DNA of 60,962 nt from Lachnospiraceae bacterium (GTDB lineage: Bacteria; Bacillota; Clostridia; Lachnospirales; Lachnospiraceae). This document shows, piece after piece, positions 25,191 through 33,902 of the stretch. Made by a program: the position numbers and the translations under genes. Position 1 is the stretch's first letter; each line of letters opens with the position of its first letter. Location of the stretch: contig QXWO01000037.1 of the NCBI GenBank assembly GCA_009911035.1, forward strand, positions 1 through 60,962, written 5' to 3'. The notes beneath the pieces are model-generated. The model was not told the DNA's origin. It searched no databases and was given only the letters and a program-made list of their open reading frames with translations.

Positions 25191-25596
25191 AACATATTCA
25201 GAGCTTATCCGAATCCCAACTTTTGAGGAACGTTATCAATATCTTCGTCTTTTGGGAACTGTTGGAGAAGATACATTTGGTTTCAAAAGATGGCTCAATC
25301 AGGAATTTTACCATTCAAGAGAATGGCAAAGATTTCGGAATGAGATTATCATTCGTGACAATGGATGTGACTTGGGTGTTGACGGATTTCAAATCTTTGG
25401 TTCCATCATTATCCACCACATCAATCCAATAACTTATGAGGACATTGTCAACAACAATCCATGTGTATTCGACCCGAATAATGTCATTTGTACAAAGCAC
25501 ACCACTCATAATGCCATTCACTATGGCGATGAAAATCTTTTAAGCAGACCCCCAGTAGAAAGAACAAAAAATGATACATGCCCTTGGAGGCATTAA
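25183..25596 (+). CDS. HNH endonuclease (packaging-associated)
   Basis: 137 residues. WQRFRNEIIIRDNGCDLG, IHHINPIT, FDPNNVICTKHTTHNAIHYG give the H-H, N and H of a beta-beta-alpha-metal nuclease. In HK97-type phages an HNH protein next to the terminase is needed for cutting at cos. It overlaps the previous gene by 8 bases. The first zinc cysteines are reduced to a single C, as in many phage copies. Confidence 0.85.
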   Translation: MIKTYSELIRIPTFEERYQYLRLLGTVGEDTFGFKRWLNQEFYHSREWQRFRNEIIIRDNGCDLGVDGFQIFGSIIIHHINPITYEDIVNNNPCVFDPNNVICTKHTTHNAIHYGDENLLSRPPVERTKNDTCPWRH

Positions 25597-25611
25597 AAAA
25601 GGAGAACAGTT

Positions 25612-25848
25612 ATGAATAATGAAAAACTTGCAGGTATGAAAATTGGTGAGCCGATTATCGGACATGTAGTTGATTGTAGAAATCTTAATGTCCGTAAAGA
25701 TCCGGATGAGAATGCTGAGATTCTCGGCACGATACCTGTCGGAGCCGAAGTGATGATTGATGAAAGTGAATCTACAGGTGATTTCTACAACATCTGTGCC
25801 GCTTCAGGATTCGAGGGGTTCTGTATGAAGCGGTTTATCGAAGTCTAA
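25612..25848 (+). CDS. SH3b domain protein
   Basis: 78 residues, almost all one bacterial SH3 domain: GHVVDCRNLNVRKDPDENAE, ILGTIPVGAEVMID and GFEGFCMKRFIEV. Such domains bind peptidoglycan in lysins, but here it is alone in the head module, with no signal peptide, so a structural role is as likely. Confidence 0.7.
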   Translation: MNNEKLAGMKIGEPIIGHVVDCRNLNVRKDPDENAEILGTIPVGAEVMIDESESTGDFYNICAASGFEGFCMKRFIEV

Positions 25849-25865
25849 GAGTAAAGGAGAAAATC

Positions 25866-26210
25866 ATGGAGGAGAGCATACTTGCATCAATAAAGAAACT
25901 TCTTGGAATTCCAGAAGAGTATAAGCAGTTCGATGCTGACATTATTATGCACATTAATTCTGCGTTTTCAATTTTAACCCAGCTTGGTGTTGGTCCCTCC
26001 AATGGCTTTTCGATTAGTGACGAAGAGAAGGAGTGGCACGATTTTATCGGCGATGATGGTAAGATCGAGATGGTGAAGAGCTACATACATTTGAAGGTTA
26101 AACTTCTTTTCGATCCGCCGCTCAGTTCTGCGGTTATTGAAGCGATAAATCAAATGGTCAAAGAATTGGAATGGCGGATTAACGTTGCAGTTGATCCATC
26201 AAAAGAATAA
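25866..26210 (+). CDS. Gp6-like head-tail connector
   Basis: 114 residues. LLGIPEEYKQFDADIIMHINSAF style N-terminus (D-x-I-x-x-H-I-N-S-A-F), QLGVGPS and VKSYIHLKVKLLFDPP match the HK97 gp6-like adaptor that joins portal and tail. Small helical protein expected to form a dodecameric ring. Confidence 0.75.
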   Translation: MEESILASIKKLLGIPEEYKQFDADIIMHINSAFSILTQLGVGPSNGFSISDEEKEWHDFIGDDGKIEMVKSYIHLKVKLLFDPPLSSAVIEAINQMVKELEWRINVAVDPSKE

Positions 26211-26228
26211 TGGAGGTGAAAATTCAAA

Positions 26229-26774
26229 ATGATTAATAGCGGAGAACTTTATCATCACGGAGTCAAAGGCCAAAAATGGGGTGTCCGGCGTTATCAGAAC
26301 AAAGATGGCAGTTTGACTGCGGCTGGAAAACATCATAAGGGTGATTCAAACAATGACACAGAACAGCGGGAAAAAAATATCAAACTTGCAAAAAGAGTTG
26401 CGGCTGCTACAATTATGACAGCTACTGTTGCGGCTGGAGCGGTATATGCAGCAAAGCATCCTGAAAAAATAGCGAGTGTGGTTAATAAAGTAAAAGATAT
26501 CAAGGTAAAGGAGCTTTCTCAGCAGGCCGTAGAAAAAGGTAAAAATTATGTTAAGACGGCTCTTAAGGAAGCATCTACAGGTGTCAAGGAAGGAGTAAAA
26601 GAAAGTATCAAAGAAGCGCCTAAGAAAGCAACGAAAGCCATTATAACTGGCGCTGTATTAAACCAGGCAAAACGTGCGCTTGATAAAGCTGTGGGAGAAG
26701 ACGAGTCAACCAGAATCTTCCAGGCAAATGACAATAAGAAGATCGGGAAATTTTGGAAAACAAATAGCGATTAA
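26229..26774 (+). CDS. Head-associated protein with HHGxKGQKWGVRRY tag
   Basis: 181 residues. LYHHGVKGQKWGVRRYQ at residues 7-23, then an alanine/lysine-rich, mostly helical body with one hydrophobic stretch (about 55-76). The tag is common at the ends of structural or injected proteins in Firmicutes phages; its function is not settled. The basic body would suit a protein packaged with DNA. The start follows GGAGG at a long distance of about 12 bases. Confidence 0.6.
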   Translation: MINSGELYHHGVKGQKWGVRRYQNKDGSLTAAGKHHKGDSNNDTEQREKNIKLAKRVAAATIMTATVAAGAVYAAKHPEKIASVVNKVKDIKVKELSQQAVEKGKNYVKTALKEASTGVKEGVKESIKEAPKKATKAIITGAVLNQAKRALDKAVGEDESTRIFQANDNKKIGKFWKTNSD

Positions 26775-26788
26775 AGGAGAATAAGTTT

Positions 26789-28534
26789 ATGGCGTTATCG
26801 AATACTGCCGTTCCGAAATACTACGGCATGTTTCGAGATGCCGTGCTTAGAGGCAAAATTCCAATCTGTCATGAGATAGAAATGGAGATGAACCGGATTG
26901 ATGAGCTGATAGCAGACCCTGGAATCTATTACGATGATGAAGCTGTCGAAGGGTGGGTTCGTTATTGTGAGGGTGAGCTTACACTTACTGATGGTTCTGA
27001 CCTCGTTCTGCTTGATTCGTTTAAACTATGGGCGGAACAAATTTTTGGATGGTATTATTATGAAGAGAGAAGCATCTACGAACCAAATCCTGACGGGCAT
27101 GGTGGGCACTATGTCAATAAATGGATAAAGAAGCGGCTTATCAACAAGCAGTATCTTATCGTTGGTAGAGGTGCTTCTAAGTCATTGTACGAATCCTGTC
27201 TTCAAAGTTACTTTCTCAATATCGACACATCGACAACATATCAGATGACTACTGCCCCTACCATGAAACAGGCAGAGGAAGTGATGTCGCCAATAAGAAC
27301 AGCCATTACCCGTTCGAGAGGTCCGCTGTTCGCTTTCCTTACAGAAGGCTCTTTGCAAAATACCACCGGCTCAAAAGCAAATCGAATGAAACTGGCTTCC
27401 ACTAAAAAGGGAATCGAGAATTTCCTGACAGGTTCGCTTCTTGAAATCCGTCCAATGTCCATTGACAAGCTTCAGGGTATGAGGCCAAAGCTTGCTACGA
27501 TTGATGAATGGCTTTCCGGGGACGTGAGGGAAGATGTTGTCGGCGCTATTGAGCAGGGTGCTTCCAAAGTCGATGATTGGCTTATTGTTGCGGTGAGTTC
27601 TGAGGGCACAGTCCGTAACGGAAGCGGCGATACAATCAAAATGGAGTTGATGAAAATTCTGAAAGGAGAGTATCGCGACATCCATACTTCCATATGGTGG
27701 TATAAGTTGGATTCTGTTGACGAAGTCGGTAATCCGGATATGTGGCTAAAAGCAAATCCTAATCTCGGTATTACTGTCACTTATGACACATACCAAAGAG
27801 ATGTGGAACGGGCTGAGAATGCTCCCGCGGCGAGGAACGATATTCTTGCAAAACGTTTCGGCCTTCCGATGGAAGGATACACATATTACTTTACATATGA
27901 AGAAACCCTTCCGCATCGTAAGAGGGAATATTGGCAAATGCCGTGTTCTATGGGTGCAGATTTATCGAGAGGCGATGATTTCTGTGATTTCTCATTTCTC
28001 TTTCCTCTTTCTGGCGGAGCGTTTGGTGTCAAAACAAGGGCGTATATTTCCGAGCTGACTCTTATGAAACTCCCGGCGGCATTAAGAATCAAATACGATC
28101 AATTCATAAAAGAAGGCAGTCTTATCGTTATGGAAGGCACCGTTCTGGATATGCTGCTTGTTTATGAAGATCTTGACGAGTACATTGTTAAGAGTGGGTA
28201 TGACATTCGTTGCTTTGGGTATGATCCGTATAATGCGAAAGAGTTCGTTGAGAGGTGGGCTTCCGAAAATGGACCATTCGGAATCGAAAAAGTGATTCAG
28301 GGGGCAAAAACAGAATCGGTTCCTTTGGGTGAGTTGAAAAAGTTGTCCGAGGAACGGATGCTGCTGTTTGATGAAGAACTTATGACTTTCTGCATGGGGA
28401 ACTGCATCACATTGGAAGATACCAACGGAAACCGGAAATTATATAAGAAACGTGGCGATCAGAAGATTGATGCTGTCGCTGCGATGATGGACGCATATAT
28501 AGCATACAAACTTAACAGAGATGCTTTTGAGTAA
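26789..28534 (+). CDS. terL: Terminase large subunit
   Basis: 581 residues, packaging motor. Walker A VGRGASKS (125-132), Walker B LATIDE near 230, and RNase H-type nuclease signatures MGADLSRGDDF, GYDPYNAKEF and KIDAVAAMMDAY. The length and order fit the HK97-like Terminase_1 family. AAAGGAGAA site. Confidence 0.93.
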   Translation: MALSNTAVPKYYGMFRDAVLRGKIPICHEIEMEMNRIDELIADPGIYYDDEAVEGWVRYCEGELTLTDGSDLVLLDSFKLWAEQIFGWYYYEERSIYEPNPDGHGGHYVNKWIKKRLINKQYLIVGRGASKSLYESCLQSYFLNIDTSTTYQMTTAPTMKQAEEVMSPIRTAITRSRGPLFAFLTEGSLQNTTGSKANRMKLASTKKGIENFLTGSLLEIRPMSIDKLQGMRPKLATIDEWLSGDVREDVVGAIEQGASKVDDWLIVAVSSEGTVRNGSGDTIKMELMKILKGEYRDIHTSIWWYKLDSVDEVGNPDMWLKANPNLGITVTYDTYQRDVERAENAPAARNDILAKRFGLPMEGYTYYFTYEETLPHRKREYWQMPCSMGADLSRGDDFCDFSFLFPLSGGAFGVKTRAYISELTLMKLPAALRIKYDQFIKEGSLIVMEGTVLDMLLVYEDLDEYIVKSGYDIRCFGYDPYNAKEFVERWASENGPFGIEKVIQGAKTESVPLGELKKLSEERMLLFDEELMTFCMGNCITLEDTNGNRKLYKKRGDQKIDAVAAMMDAYIAYKLNRDAFE

Positions 28535-28538
28535 TTTT

Positions 28539-28568
28539 AGGAACTGTATAGAAGAGGTTCTTTTTTTT
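28539..28568 (+). terminator. Rho-independent terminator
   Basis: AGGAAC (28539-28544) can pair with GTTCTT (28557-28562), followed by a run of eight T. The stem is weak. The 24 bases at 28551-28574 are identical to those at 33209-33232. Confidence 0.5.
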
Positions 28569-28599
28569 ATGCCTAAAAAATGATAAGGAGGTGAGTGCA

Positions 28600-29049
28600 T
28601 TGTCTGAACTTAAACACCATGGAATTCTCGGAATGAAATGGGGTGTCCGGCGAACGCCTGGGCAGCTTGGAAATCTTAACAGGAAAGATTCAAAATGGAT
28701 AGTCAAAAAGAGTGGCAAGATTACAGCCCAAGCCGAGAAGAAGACTTCCAGAGAACTTAATAAATACGCAAATGAACTGATAAAGGCTCCGGGTGCGGTT
28801 ACAAAGTCCGGTAAACTGAGTGCTGCAACCATAACCGCATATAACAAGAGAAAAGCCGAACTTATGAGTCAGTCAGTATCGAGTTTACGCTCTCCATCCG
28901 GAAAAGTTGTTCAATTTGTGGCGAAGCGTGGGGAAATGGGAGTTATGATGGCACTCGCTGATGAAGGTTATAACATGTCGCAGTTGAAAAACGGAGTATG
29001 GTCATCCGGCAGAGTGGCTTATAAGAAAACCGTTTTGGATAAAGCATAG
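28600..29049 (+). CDS. Head-associated protein with HHGILGMKWGVRR tag
   Basis: 149 residues, TTG start at 28600 chosen for its distance to AAGGAGG. LKHHGILGMKWGVRRTPG lies at residues 4-21. The rest is basic, with KTSRELNKYANELIKAPG and a C-terminal helical part. Same tag class as the protein at 26229; placed between terminase and portal. Confidence 0.6.
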   Translation: MSELKHHGILGMKWGVRRTPGQLGNLNRKDSKWIVKKSGKITAQAEKKTSRELNKYANELIKAPGAVTKSGKLSAATITAYNKRKAELMSQSVSSLRSPSGKVVQFVAKRGEMGVMMALADEGYNMSQLKNGVWSSGRVAYKKTVLDKA

Positions 29050-29062
29050 GGGGTGATCATAA

Positions 29063-30430
29063 ATGGATTTCTCATTTGGTTCCAGGCTGAAACATGCTTG
29101 GAACGCTTTTACAAGTAACAAAGATCCGACAAGGGCTTATATGAATATAGGCAGCGGTTACGGGTACAGACCTGATCGTCCAAGATTCTCAATGGGGAAC
29201 GAGCGGTCAATCGTTACTTCTGTTTTTAACCGCATTGCGTTGGACGTGGCTGCGATTGAGATAAAGCATGTCCGCTTGGACAAAAATGGACGATTTCTTG
29301 AGACGATTAATTCCCCTCTTAATAACTGTTTGTCATTAGAAGCAAATCTTGATCAGACAGGCAGGGCATTTATACAGGATGCCGTTATGTCACTGTTGGA
29401 TGAAGGGTGTATTGCCCTCGTTCCGGTGGATACGGATGATGACCCGGAAGATGGTCTGCCCGGTTCTTTTGACATTAACTCCCTCAGAGTTGCCAAGATA
29501 TTGGAATGGTATCCCGGTCATGTGAGGCTTCGTGTCTACAACGAGCTGAAAGGGGAGAAGGAGGATATTCTTCTTCCGAAACGTTTTGTCTGCATAATTG
29601 AGAATCCGCTTTATGCCGTAATCAACGAGCCAAACTCGACTATGAAACGTCTGATAAGAAAATTAAGTTTACTGGATGTGACAGATGAACAAACGGCTTC
29701 CGGTAAGCTCGATTTGATTATTCAGCTTCCATATGTAATCAAGACAGAGGCGCGGAGAATACAGGCTGAAAACAGAAGAAAGGATATCGAGCAGCAGTTA
29801 GCCGGTTCCAAATATGGAATCGCTTATACAGATGGTACGGAGCGTATCACACAGTTGAACCGTTCTCTTGAGAATAATCTCATGAAGCAGATTGAGTATT
29901 TAACTTCTCTGTTATTCAGTCAGCTTGGCATCACCCAGAGTATTCTTGACGGTACTGCCGATGAAAAAACAATGCTCAATTATTACAGTAGGACTATAGA
30001 GCCTATTGTGTCAGCTATTGTGGATGAAATGAAGCGGAAATTTCTCACAAAAACTGCGCGGTCTCAAAAACAGGACATTATGTATTTCAGAGATCCGTTC
30101 AAGCTTGTTCCGGTAGATAGCATTGCTGAAATTGCAGATAAGTTTACGAGAAACGAAATCATGACGTCTAATGAAATCAGGCAGGTCATTGGTATGCGTC
30201 CGTCTTCTGATCCAAAAGCCGATGAATTGGTGAACAGTAATATCAGCCAGCCAAACGAAGGCGGTTTAAACGGACAGAATCCCACGACAGATCAATCAAG
30301 TATGGAAGAGAGCGAAGAAGATTCCATTGTGAACGATTTGCTTAATAGTCTGGAAGACCAGATAAACTCCATAATTGATGGCTATCTGTCTGAGGGCGAA
30401 GAGGGAGAGGTGGTTGACGATGATGGATAA
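29063..30430 (+). CDS. Portal protein
   Basis: 455 residues, HK97-type. RSIVTSVFNRIALDVAAIEI, NCLSLEANLDQTGRAFIQDA, LFSQLGITQSILDGTADE and the C-terminal MTSNEIRQVIGMRPS are typical. Forms the dodecameric DNA channel. Acidic C-terminus overlaps the next gene by 11 bases. Confidence 0.93.
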   Translation: MDFSFGSRLKHAWNAFTSNKDPTRAYMNIGSGYGYRPDRPRFSMGNERSIVTSVFNRIALDVAAIEIKHVRLDKNGRFLETINSPLNNCLSLEANLDQTGRAFIQDAVMSLLDEGCIALVPVDTDDDPEDGLPGSFDINSLRVAKILEWYPGHVRLRVYNELKGEKEDILLPKRFVCIIENPLYAVINEPNSTMKRLIRKLSLLDVTDEQTASGKLDLIIQLPYVIKTEARRIQAENRRKDIEQQLAGSKYGIAYTDGTERITQLNRSLENNLMKQIEYLTSLLFSQLGITQSILDGTADEKTMLNYYSRTIEPIVSAIVDEMKRKFLTKTARSQKQDIMYFRDPFKLVPVDSIAEIADKFTRNEIMTSNEIRQVIGMRPSSDPKADELVNSNISQPNEGGLNGQNPTTDQSSMEESEEDSIVNDLLNSLEDQINSIIDGYLSEGEEGEVVDDDG

Positions 30431-31274
30431 TACCCCCAATCTTCAGCATTATGCCTCTCCGTACTATGATCCGGTTAAAGCTCACGAGTATTACATGAAG
30501 AATCGTGAACTGAAAGAACGCCGTTCTGTTAGGAAGTTATCCGATGAAGGGAAGAAAGCCTGGTCCTATACGAAAAACGAAATTAAGAATGAGAAAAAGA
30601 CCAAAGTAGAAGCTGAACAGGAAACCAAAAAGCAGCGAACGGAGGAATTTAGAAGTAACGCAAAGGCAATGCGTGAAAGAATCTCATCTCGTTTGAAAGA
30701 GTTGAATGAGGCGTTATCGCAAAGAGCTTCACAACAGAAAAAGACCATTGACGAAAGAAAGAAATCTGATTTGGAAAAAATTGGCGCTGAAGCTGAGAAA
30801 AAGAAGCAGCGGGTGGAAGCGAAAAAAGAATCGGAAATCGAAAAGCTTATGAGCGTTCCTATTCCGGATGGTCTTTCAAAGGAGGAAAAGTCTAAACGGA
30901 TTGCCGAGAGGAATGAGAAAATCGCGAAGATTCGTTCAGATGCCAAATCAGAAAAGGATAAGTTAAGCAACCGCTCTAATTCTGATAAAGACAATGTCCG
31001 AAACACGGCAACGAACAAAAAACAGCAGGTTACGGAAGATACTAAATCCGAAAGGCAAAGTAATTCTTCTAACGCTTCAGCAGAGAGGCAACAAGTCAGC
31101 AATGATCTTAAAACGGCTGTCGCGGCGGCGAGGGAAGCTTATAAAGCAGCAAAGGAGTCTATCGACCGGACATATGAGGAAATCTATCAAAGAGAGTTTG
31201 ACAGGATTGCTGCCGAAATGCCTAAGGTGTCTAAACGTAAGAAAAGTAGTAAAAAGTCAACCAAAAAGAAATGA
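30420..31274 (+). CDS. Charged coiled-coil head protein with HYASPYYDP tag
   Basis: 284 residues. LQHYASPYYDPVKAHEYY near residues 8-25, then a long K/E/R-rich helical region with predicted coiled coil up to 260 and a poly-lysine end (KRKKSSKKSTKKK). I recall the tag in other gut phages. Between portal and protease, a scaffold or injected DNA-binding protein is the most likely role. Confidence 0.6.
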   Translation: MMDNTPNLQHYASPYYDPVKAHEYYMKNRELKERRSVRKLSDEGKKAWSYTKNEIKNEKKTKVEAEQETKKQRTEEFRSNAKAMRERISSRLKELNEALSQRASQQKKTIDERKKSDLEKIGAEAEKKKQRVEAKKESEIEKLMSVPIPDGLSKEEKSKRIAERNEKIAKIRSDAKSEKDKLSNRSNSDKDNVRNTATNKKQQVTEDTKSERQSNSSNASAERQQVSNDLKTAVAAAREAYKAAKESIDRTYEEIYQREFDRIAAEMPKVSKRKKSSKKSTKKK

Positions 31275-31289
31275 AGGAGGTAATTCAAA

Positions 31290-33173
31290 ATGGTAAAGTG
31301 CGATTTTAGTGGATGGGCCACTAGAAACGACTTGCGCTGTGCCGATGGACGAATTATCCGGAAAGATGCTTTCAAAGGACAGAATGGTAAAACAGTTAGT
31401 CTTGTTTGGAATCATCAGCATAATTCGCAGGATAATGTCCTCGGCCACGCATTGCTCGAAAATAGGGAAGATGGCGTATATGCCTACTGTACTTTTAATG
31501 AAACAGAATCCGGTAAGACTGCCAAGGAACTGGTACAGCATGGCGATGTTGTTTCTTTGTCTATTTGGGCGAATCAGTTAAAGCAGACGGGGCATGACGT
31601 TGTTCATGGTGTTATCCGTGAACTTAGCCTTGTTCTTGCCGGTGCAAATCCCGGTGCATTCATCGATACTGTGATGGTTCATGGAATGGAAGCAGAAGAT
31701 GAACTGATCATTAACTACGATGAAAACATCATGCTCTATCATTCTGCCGATGACCCGGAGAAGGAAAAACAAAAGAAAGATCCGGAACCTGAACCGGAGA
31801 CAAAAAAAGAAGGGGAAAAGAAAGACCCTGAACCGAAAGCCGAAGATGACGAGACGGTCGGTGATGTATGGAACACCTTGACAGAAAAGCAGCAGAATGC
31901 CGCATATGCAATGATCGCTGCGGCTTTGGAAGAAAAAGACGAGCCGGATGACGATGATGACGAAAACAATAAAGGAGGTAACAAAATTATGAAACATAAC
32001 GTATTTGACCAGGGAGCTGTTCAGGAGAACACTTTTCTCAGCCATGCTGACCAGGTAGATATCATCAACCTTGCCAAGAGTAACAGTGTCGGTTCTTTGC
32101 GTACAGCTCTTAACATTTATCTGGAACAGAACAGGGAAACTTTGGAGCACAGCGGTATGGATGTTGATGATGTACTTGTTCACGGCATTACTGACATCGA
32201 GAAACTGTTCCCTGATTTCAGAGATGTCCGCCCCGGTGCTCCCGAAAGGATTACCCGCGATCAGGGCTGGGTTACTTCGGTAATGAGCAAGGCTTATAAG
32301 ACGCCGTTCAGCCGTATCCGTACCCGTCAGATGGATGCCCGTTCCGACCAGCTTCGTGCAAGAGGTTATAAGAAAGGCTCCAAGAAAGAAGATCGCGGCA
32401 ACATGACCCTGTACAACAGAACCACAGACCCGCAGACCGTTTTTGTTAAGGATAAGCTGAACCGTGACGACATTGTTGACATTACGGACTTCGAGGTTGC
32501 CGACTATATCTATCAGGATATGCGGGAGAAGCTGAACGAGGAGATCGCCATTGCAGTCATGGTTGGTGATGGAAGACTTCCCGGCGCTGATGGCAAGATT
32601 GACGAGACTCATATCCGTCCGATCTGGGGCGATGATGAGTTCTTTACGATGCATGTGGATGTTGACATTAACGGCGCTAAGAAGGAACTCCAGGGTACGA
32701 ATACCGGTGCCAATTTCAGCGAGAACTACATCTATGCGGAAGCGATTATCCGTGCGGCACTCTATTCCAGGGAGAAATACAAAGGAACCGGCCAGCCTGA
32801 TTTCTACTGCACGCCTCATCTCGTAAACATCATGCTGCTTGCCAGGGACATGAATGGCCGCCGTATCTATGATACCGTTGCGGATCTGGCAAAAGCTCTG
32901 AATGTCGGCGAAATCCACACGGCTGAACAGTTCGATGGTTTGACCAGGGATACTTCCGATAATAAGACCAAGGAGCTTCTCGGAATCTTTGTAAACATGG
33001 CTGACTACACTATCGGTTCTACCAAAGGTGGCGAGATCACGAGATTCAACCAGTTCGACATCGACTTCAATCAGGAGAAGTATCTGCTGGAAACCAGATT
33101 GTCTGGCGCTCTGACGCGGTATCGTTGTGCGATCGCCCTGGAGATGGATAGCACCGAAGAAGTGGCCGGATAA
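31290..33173 (+). CDS. Prohead protease - major capsid protein fusion
   Basis: 627 residues. Residues 1-150 are a prohead protease: WNHQHN (H42/H44) and VVSLSIWANQL (S91 probable nucleophile), VIRELSLVLAGANPGA. Residues 155-232 are an acidic, proline-rich linker (DPEPEPETKKEGEKKDPEP). Residues 234-627 are an HK97-fold capsid protein (VMSKAYKTPFSRIRT, AIAVMVGDGR, NQEKYLLETRLSGALTRYRC). An internal in-frame ATG at 31989 with AAAGGAGG allows the 394-residue capsid protein to be made alone, so the fusion may be the minor product. The linker may act as the scaffold or delta domain. Confidence 0.9.
   Translation: MVKCDFSGWATRNDLRCADGRIIRKDAFKGQNGKTVSLVWNHQHNSQDNVLGHALLENREDGVYAYCTFNETESGKTAKELVQHGDVVSLSIWANQLKQTGHDVVHGVIRELSLVLAGANPGAFIDTVMVHGMEAEDELIINYDENIMLYHSADDPEKEKQKKDPEPEPETKKEGEKKDPEPKAEDDETVGDVWNTLTEKQQNAAYAMIAAALEEKDEPDDDDDENNKGGNKIMKHNVFDQGAVQENTFLSHADQVDIINLAKSNSVGSLRTALNIYLEQNRETLEHSGMDVDDVLVHGITDIEKLFPDFRDVRPGAPERITRDQGWVTSVMSKAYKTPFSRIRTRQMDARSDQLRARGYKKGSKKEDRGNMTLYNRTTDPQTVFVKDKLNRDDIVDITDFEVADYIYQDMREKLNEEIAIAVMVGDGRLPGADGKIDETHIRPIWGDDEFFTMHVDVDINGAKKELQGTNTGANFSENYIYAEAIIRAALYSREKYKGTGQPDFYCTPHLVNIMLLARDMNGRRIYDTVADLAKALNVGEIHTAEQFDGLTRDTSDNKTKELLGIFVNMADYTIGSTKGGEITRFNQFDIDFNQEKYLLETRLSGALTRYRCAIALEMDSTEEVAG
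31972..31991 (+). promoter_or_regulatory. Internal ribosome binding site for the capsid protein
   Basis: AAAGGAGG about 10 bases before the in-frame ATG at 31989 (codon 234 of the fusion). Internal sites of this quality are rare inside genes, and it lies exactly between linker and capsid fold. Confidence 0.75.
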
Positions 33174-33203
33174 TCCAAGAAATTCAAAATGGTGTAAATT
33201 GAC

Positions 33204-33226
33204 GAACCGAAGAGGTTCTTTTTTTT
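33204..33226 (+). terminator. Rho-independent terminator after the capsid gene
   Basis: GAACC (33204-33208), loop GAAGA, GGTTC (33214-33218), eight T. Confidence 0.75.
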
Positions 33227-33254
33227 ATGCCTGAAAAGTCGGAGGAAATTAGAA

Positions 33255-33593
33255 ATGAAGTTTTACGGACCAATCGGCTATGCTGAGACAGTTGAAACGA
33301 AACCAGGTGTGTGGGAGGAACAGATTAGCGAGCGTATGTACTACGGTGATGTGACCCGTAATACACGTCGGCTTCAAAGCTCTGAAACGCTCAACGACGA
33401 CATCAACGTTGCAAACGAAATCAGCATAGTCGCCGATCCGTTTGCCAATGAGCATTTCTATTCGATGCGCTACGTTGGGTTTATGGGTGCTAAATGGAAA
33501 ATTTCAAATGTTGAAGTTCAGTACCCAAGGCTTATTTTGACCATAGGGGGTGTTTACAGTGAGTCGCAGGCTCCAGTTACAGAAAATTCTTGA
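33255..33593 (+). CDS. Head-tail joining region protein
   Basis: 112 residues, beta-rich: MKFYGPIGYAETVETKPGVW, ERMYYGDVTRNTRRLQSSE, VANEISIVADPF. I know this pattern between capsid and tail genes of clostridial phages (a DUF7253-like family, from memory). Probable head-completion or neck protein. Confidence 0.65.
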   Translation: MKFYGPIGYAETVETKPGVWEEQISERMYYGDVTRNTRRLQSSETLNDDINVANEISIVADPFANEHFYSMRYVGFMGAKWKISNVEVQYPRLILTIGGVYSESQAPVTENS

Positions 33594-33888
33594 GTCGGCG
33601 AAGGGGTTGGCGATCGATCCGCATACCTGCCGCCCAGCAGTTTATTTTCAGCCCCCATCGTCAGTAAAGCTGGTGTATCCATGTATTGTTTATGTTCTTG
33701 ACGGAGTTGGTACAAAACACGCAGATAACAAACCATATATGAGTACAAAACGTTACAAAGTAACAATCATTGACAAAGACCCAGATTCTGAGATTCCGAA
33801 TATGTTGTTAAACATGCCACAGTGCAAGCTTGACCGGCCATATACAGCGGATAATCTGAATCATTGGGTCTTTTCTTTATATTATTAA
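33559..33888 (+). CDS. Tail completion/terminator-like protein
   Basis: 109 residues, GTG start at 33559 behind TAGGGGGTG, overlapping the previous gene by 35 bases. YFQPPSSVKLVYPCIVYVLD, KRYKVTIIDKDPDSEIP and LDRPYTADNLNHWVFSLYY fit the small alpha/beta proteins that cap the tail tube. Assignment by form and position. Confidence 0.6.
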   Translation: MSRRLQLQKILESAKGLAIDPHTCRPAVYFQPPSSVKLVYPCIVYVLDGVGTKHADNKPYMSTKRYKVTIIDKDPDSEIPNMLLNMPQCKLDRPYTADNLNHWVFSLYY

Positions 33889-33902
33889 GGAGGACAAAAT
33901 CT

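Noticed and set aside
31578-32918. 446-codon minus-strand reading frame opposite the protease-capsid gene
   Set aside because: No ribosome site, no known motifs; the + strand frame has clear protease and capsid signatures. It arises from codon bias.
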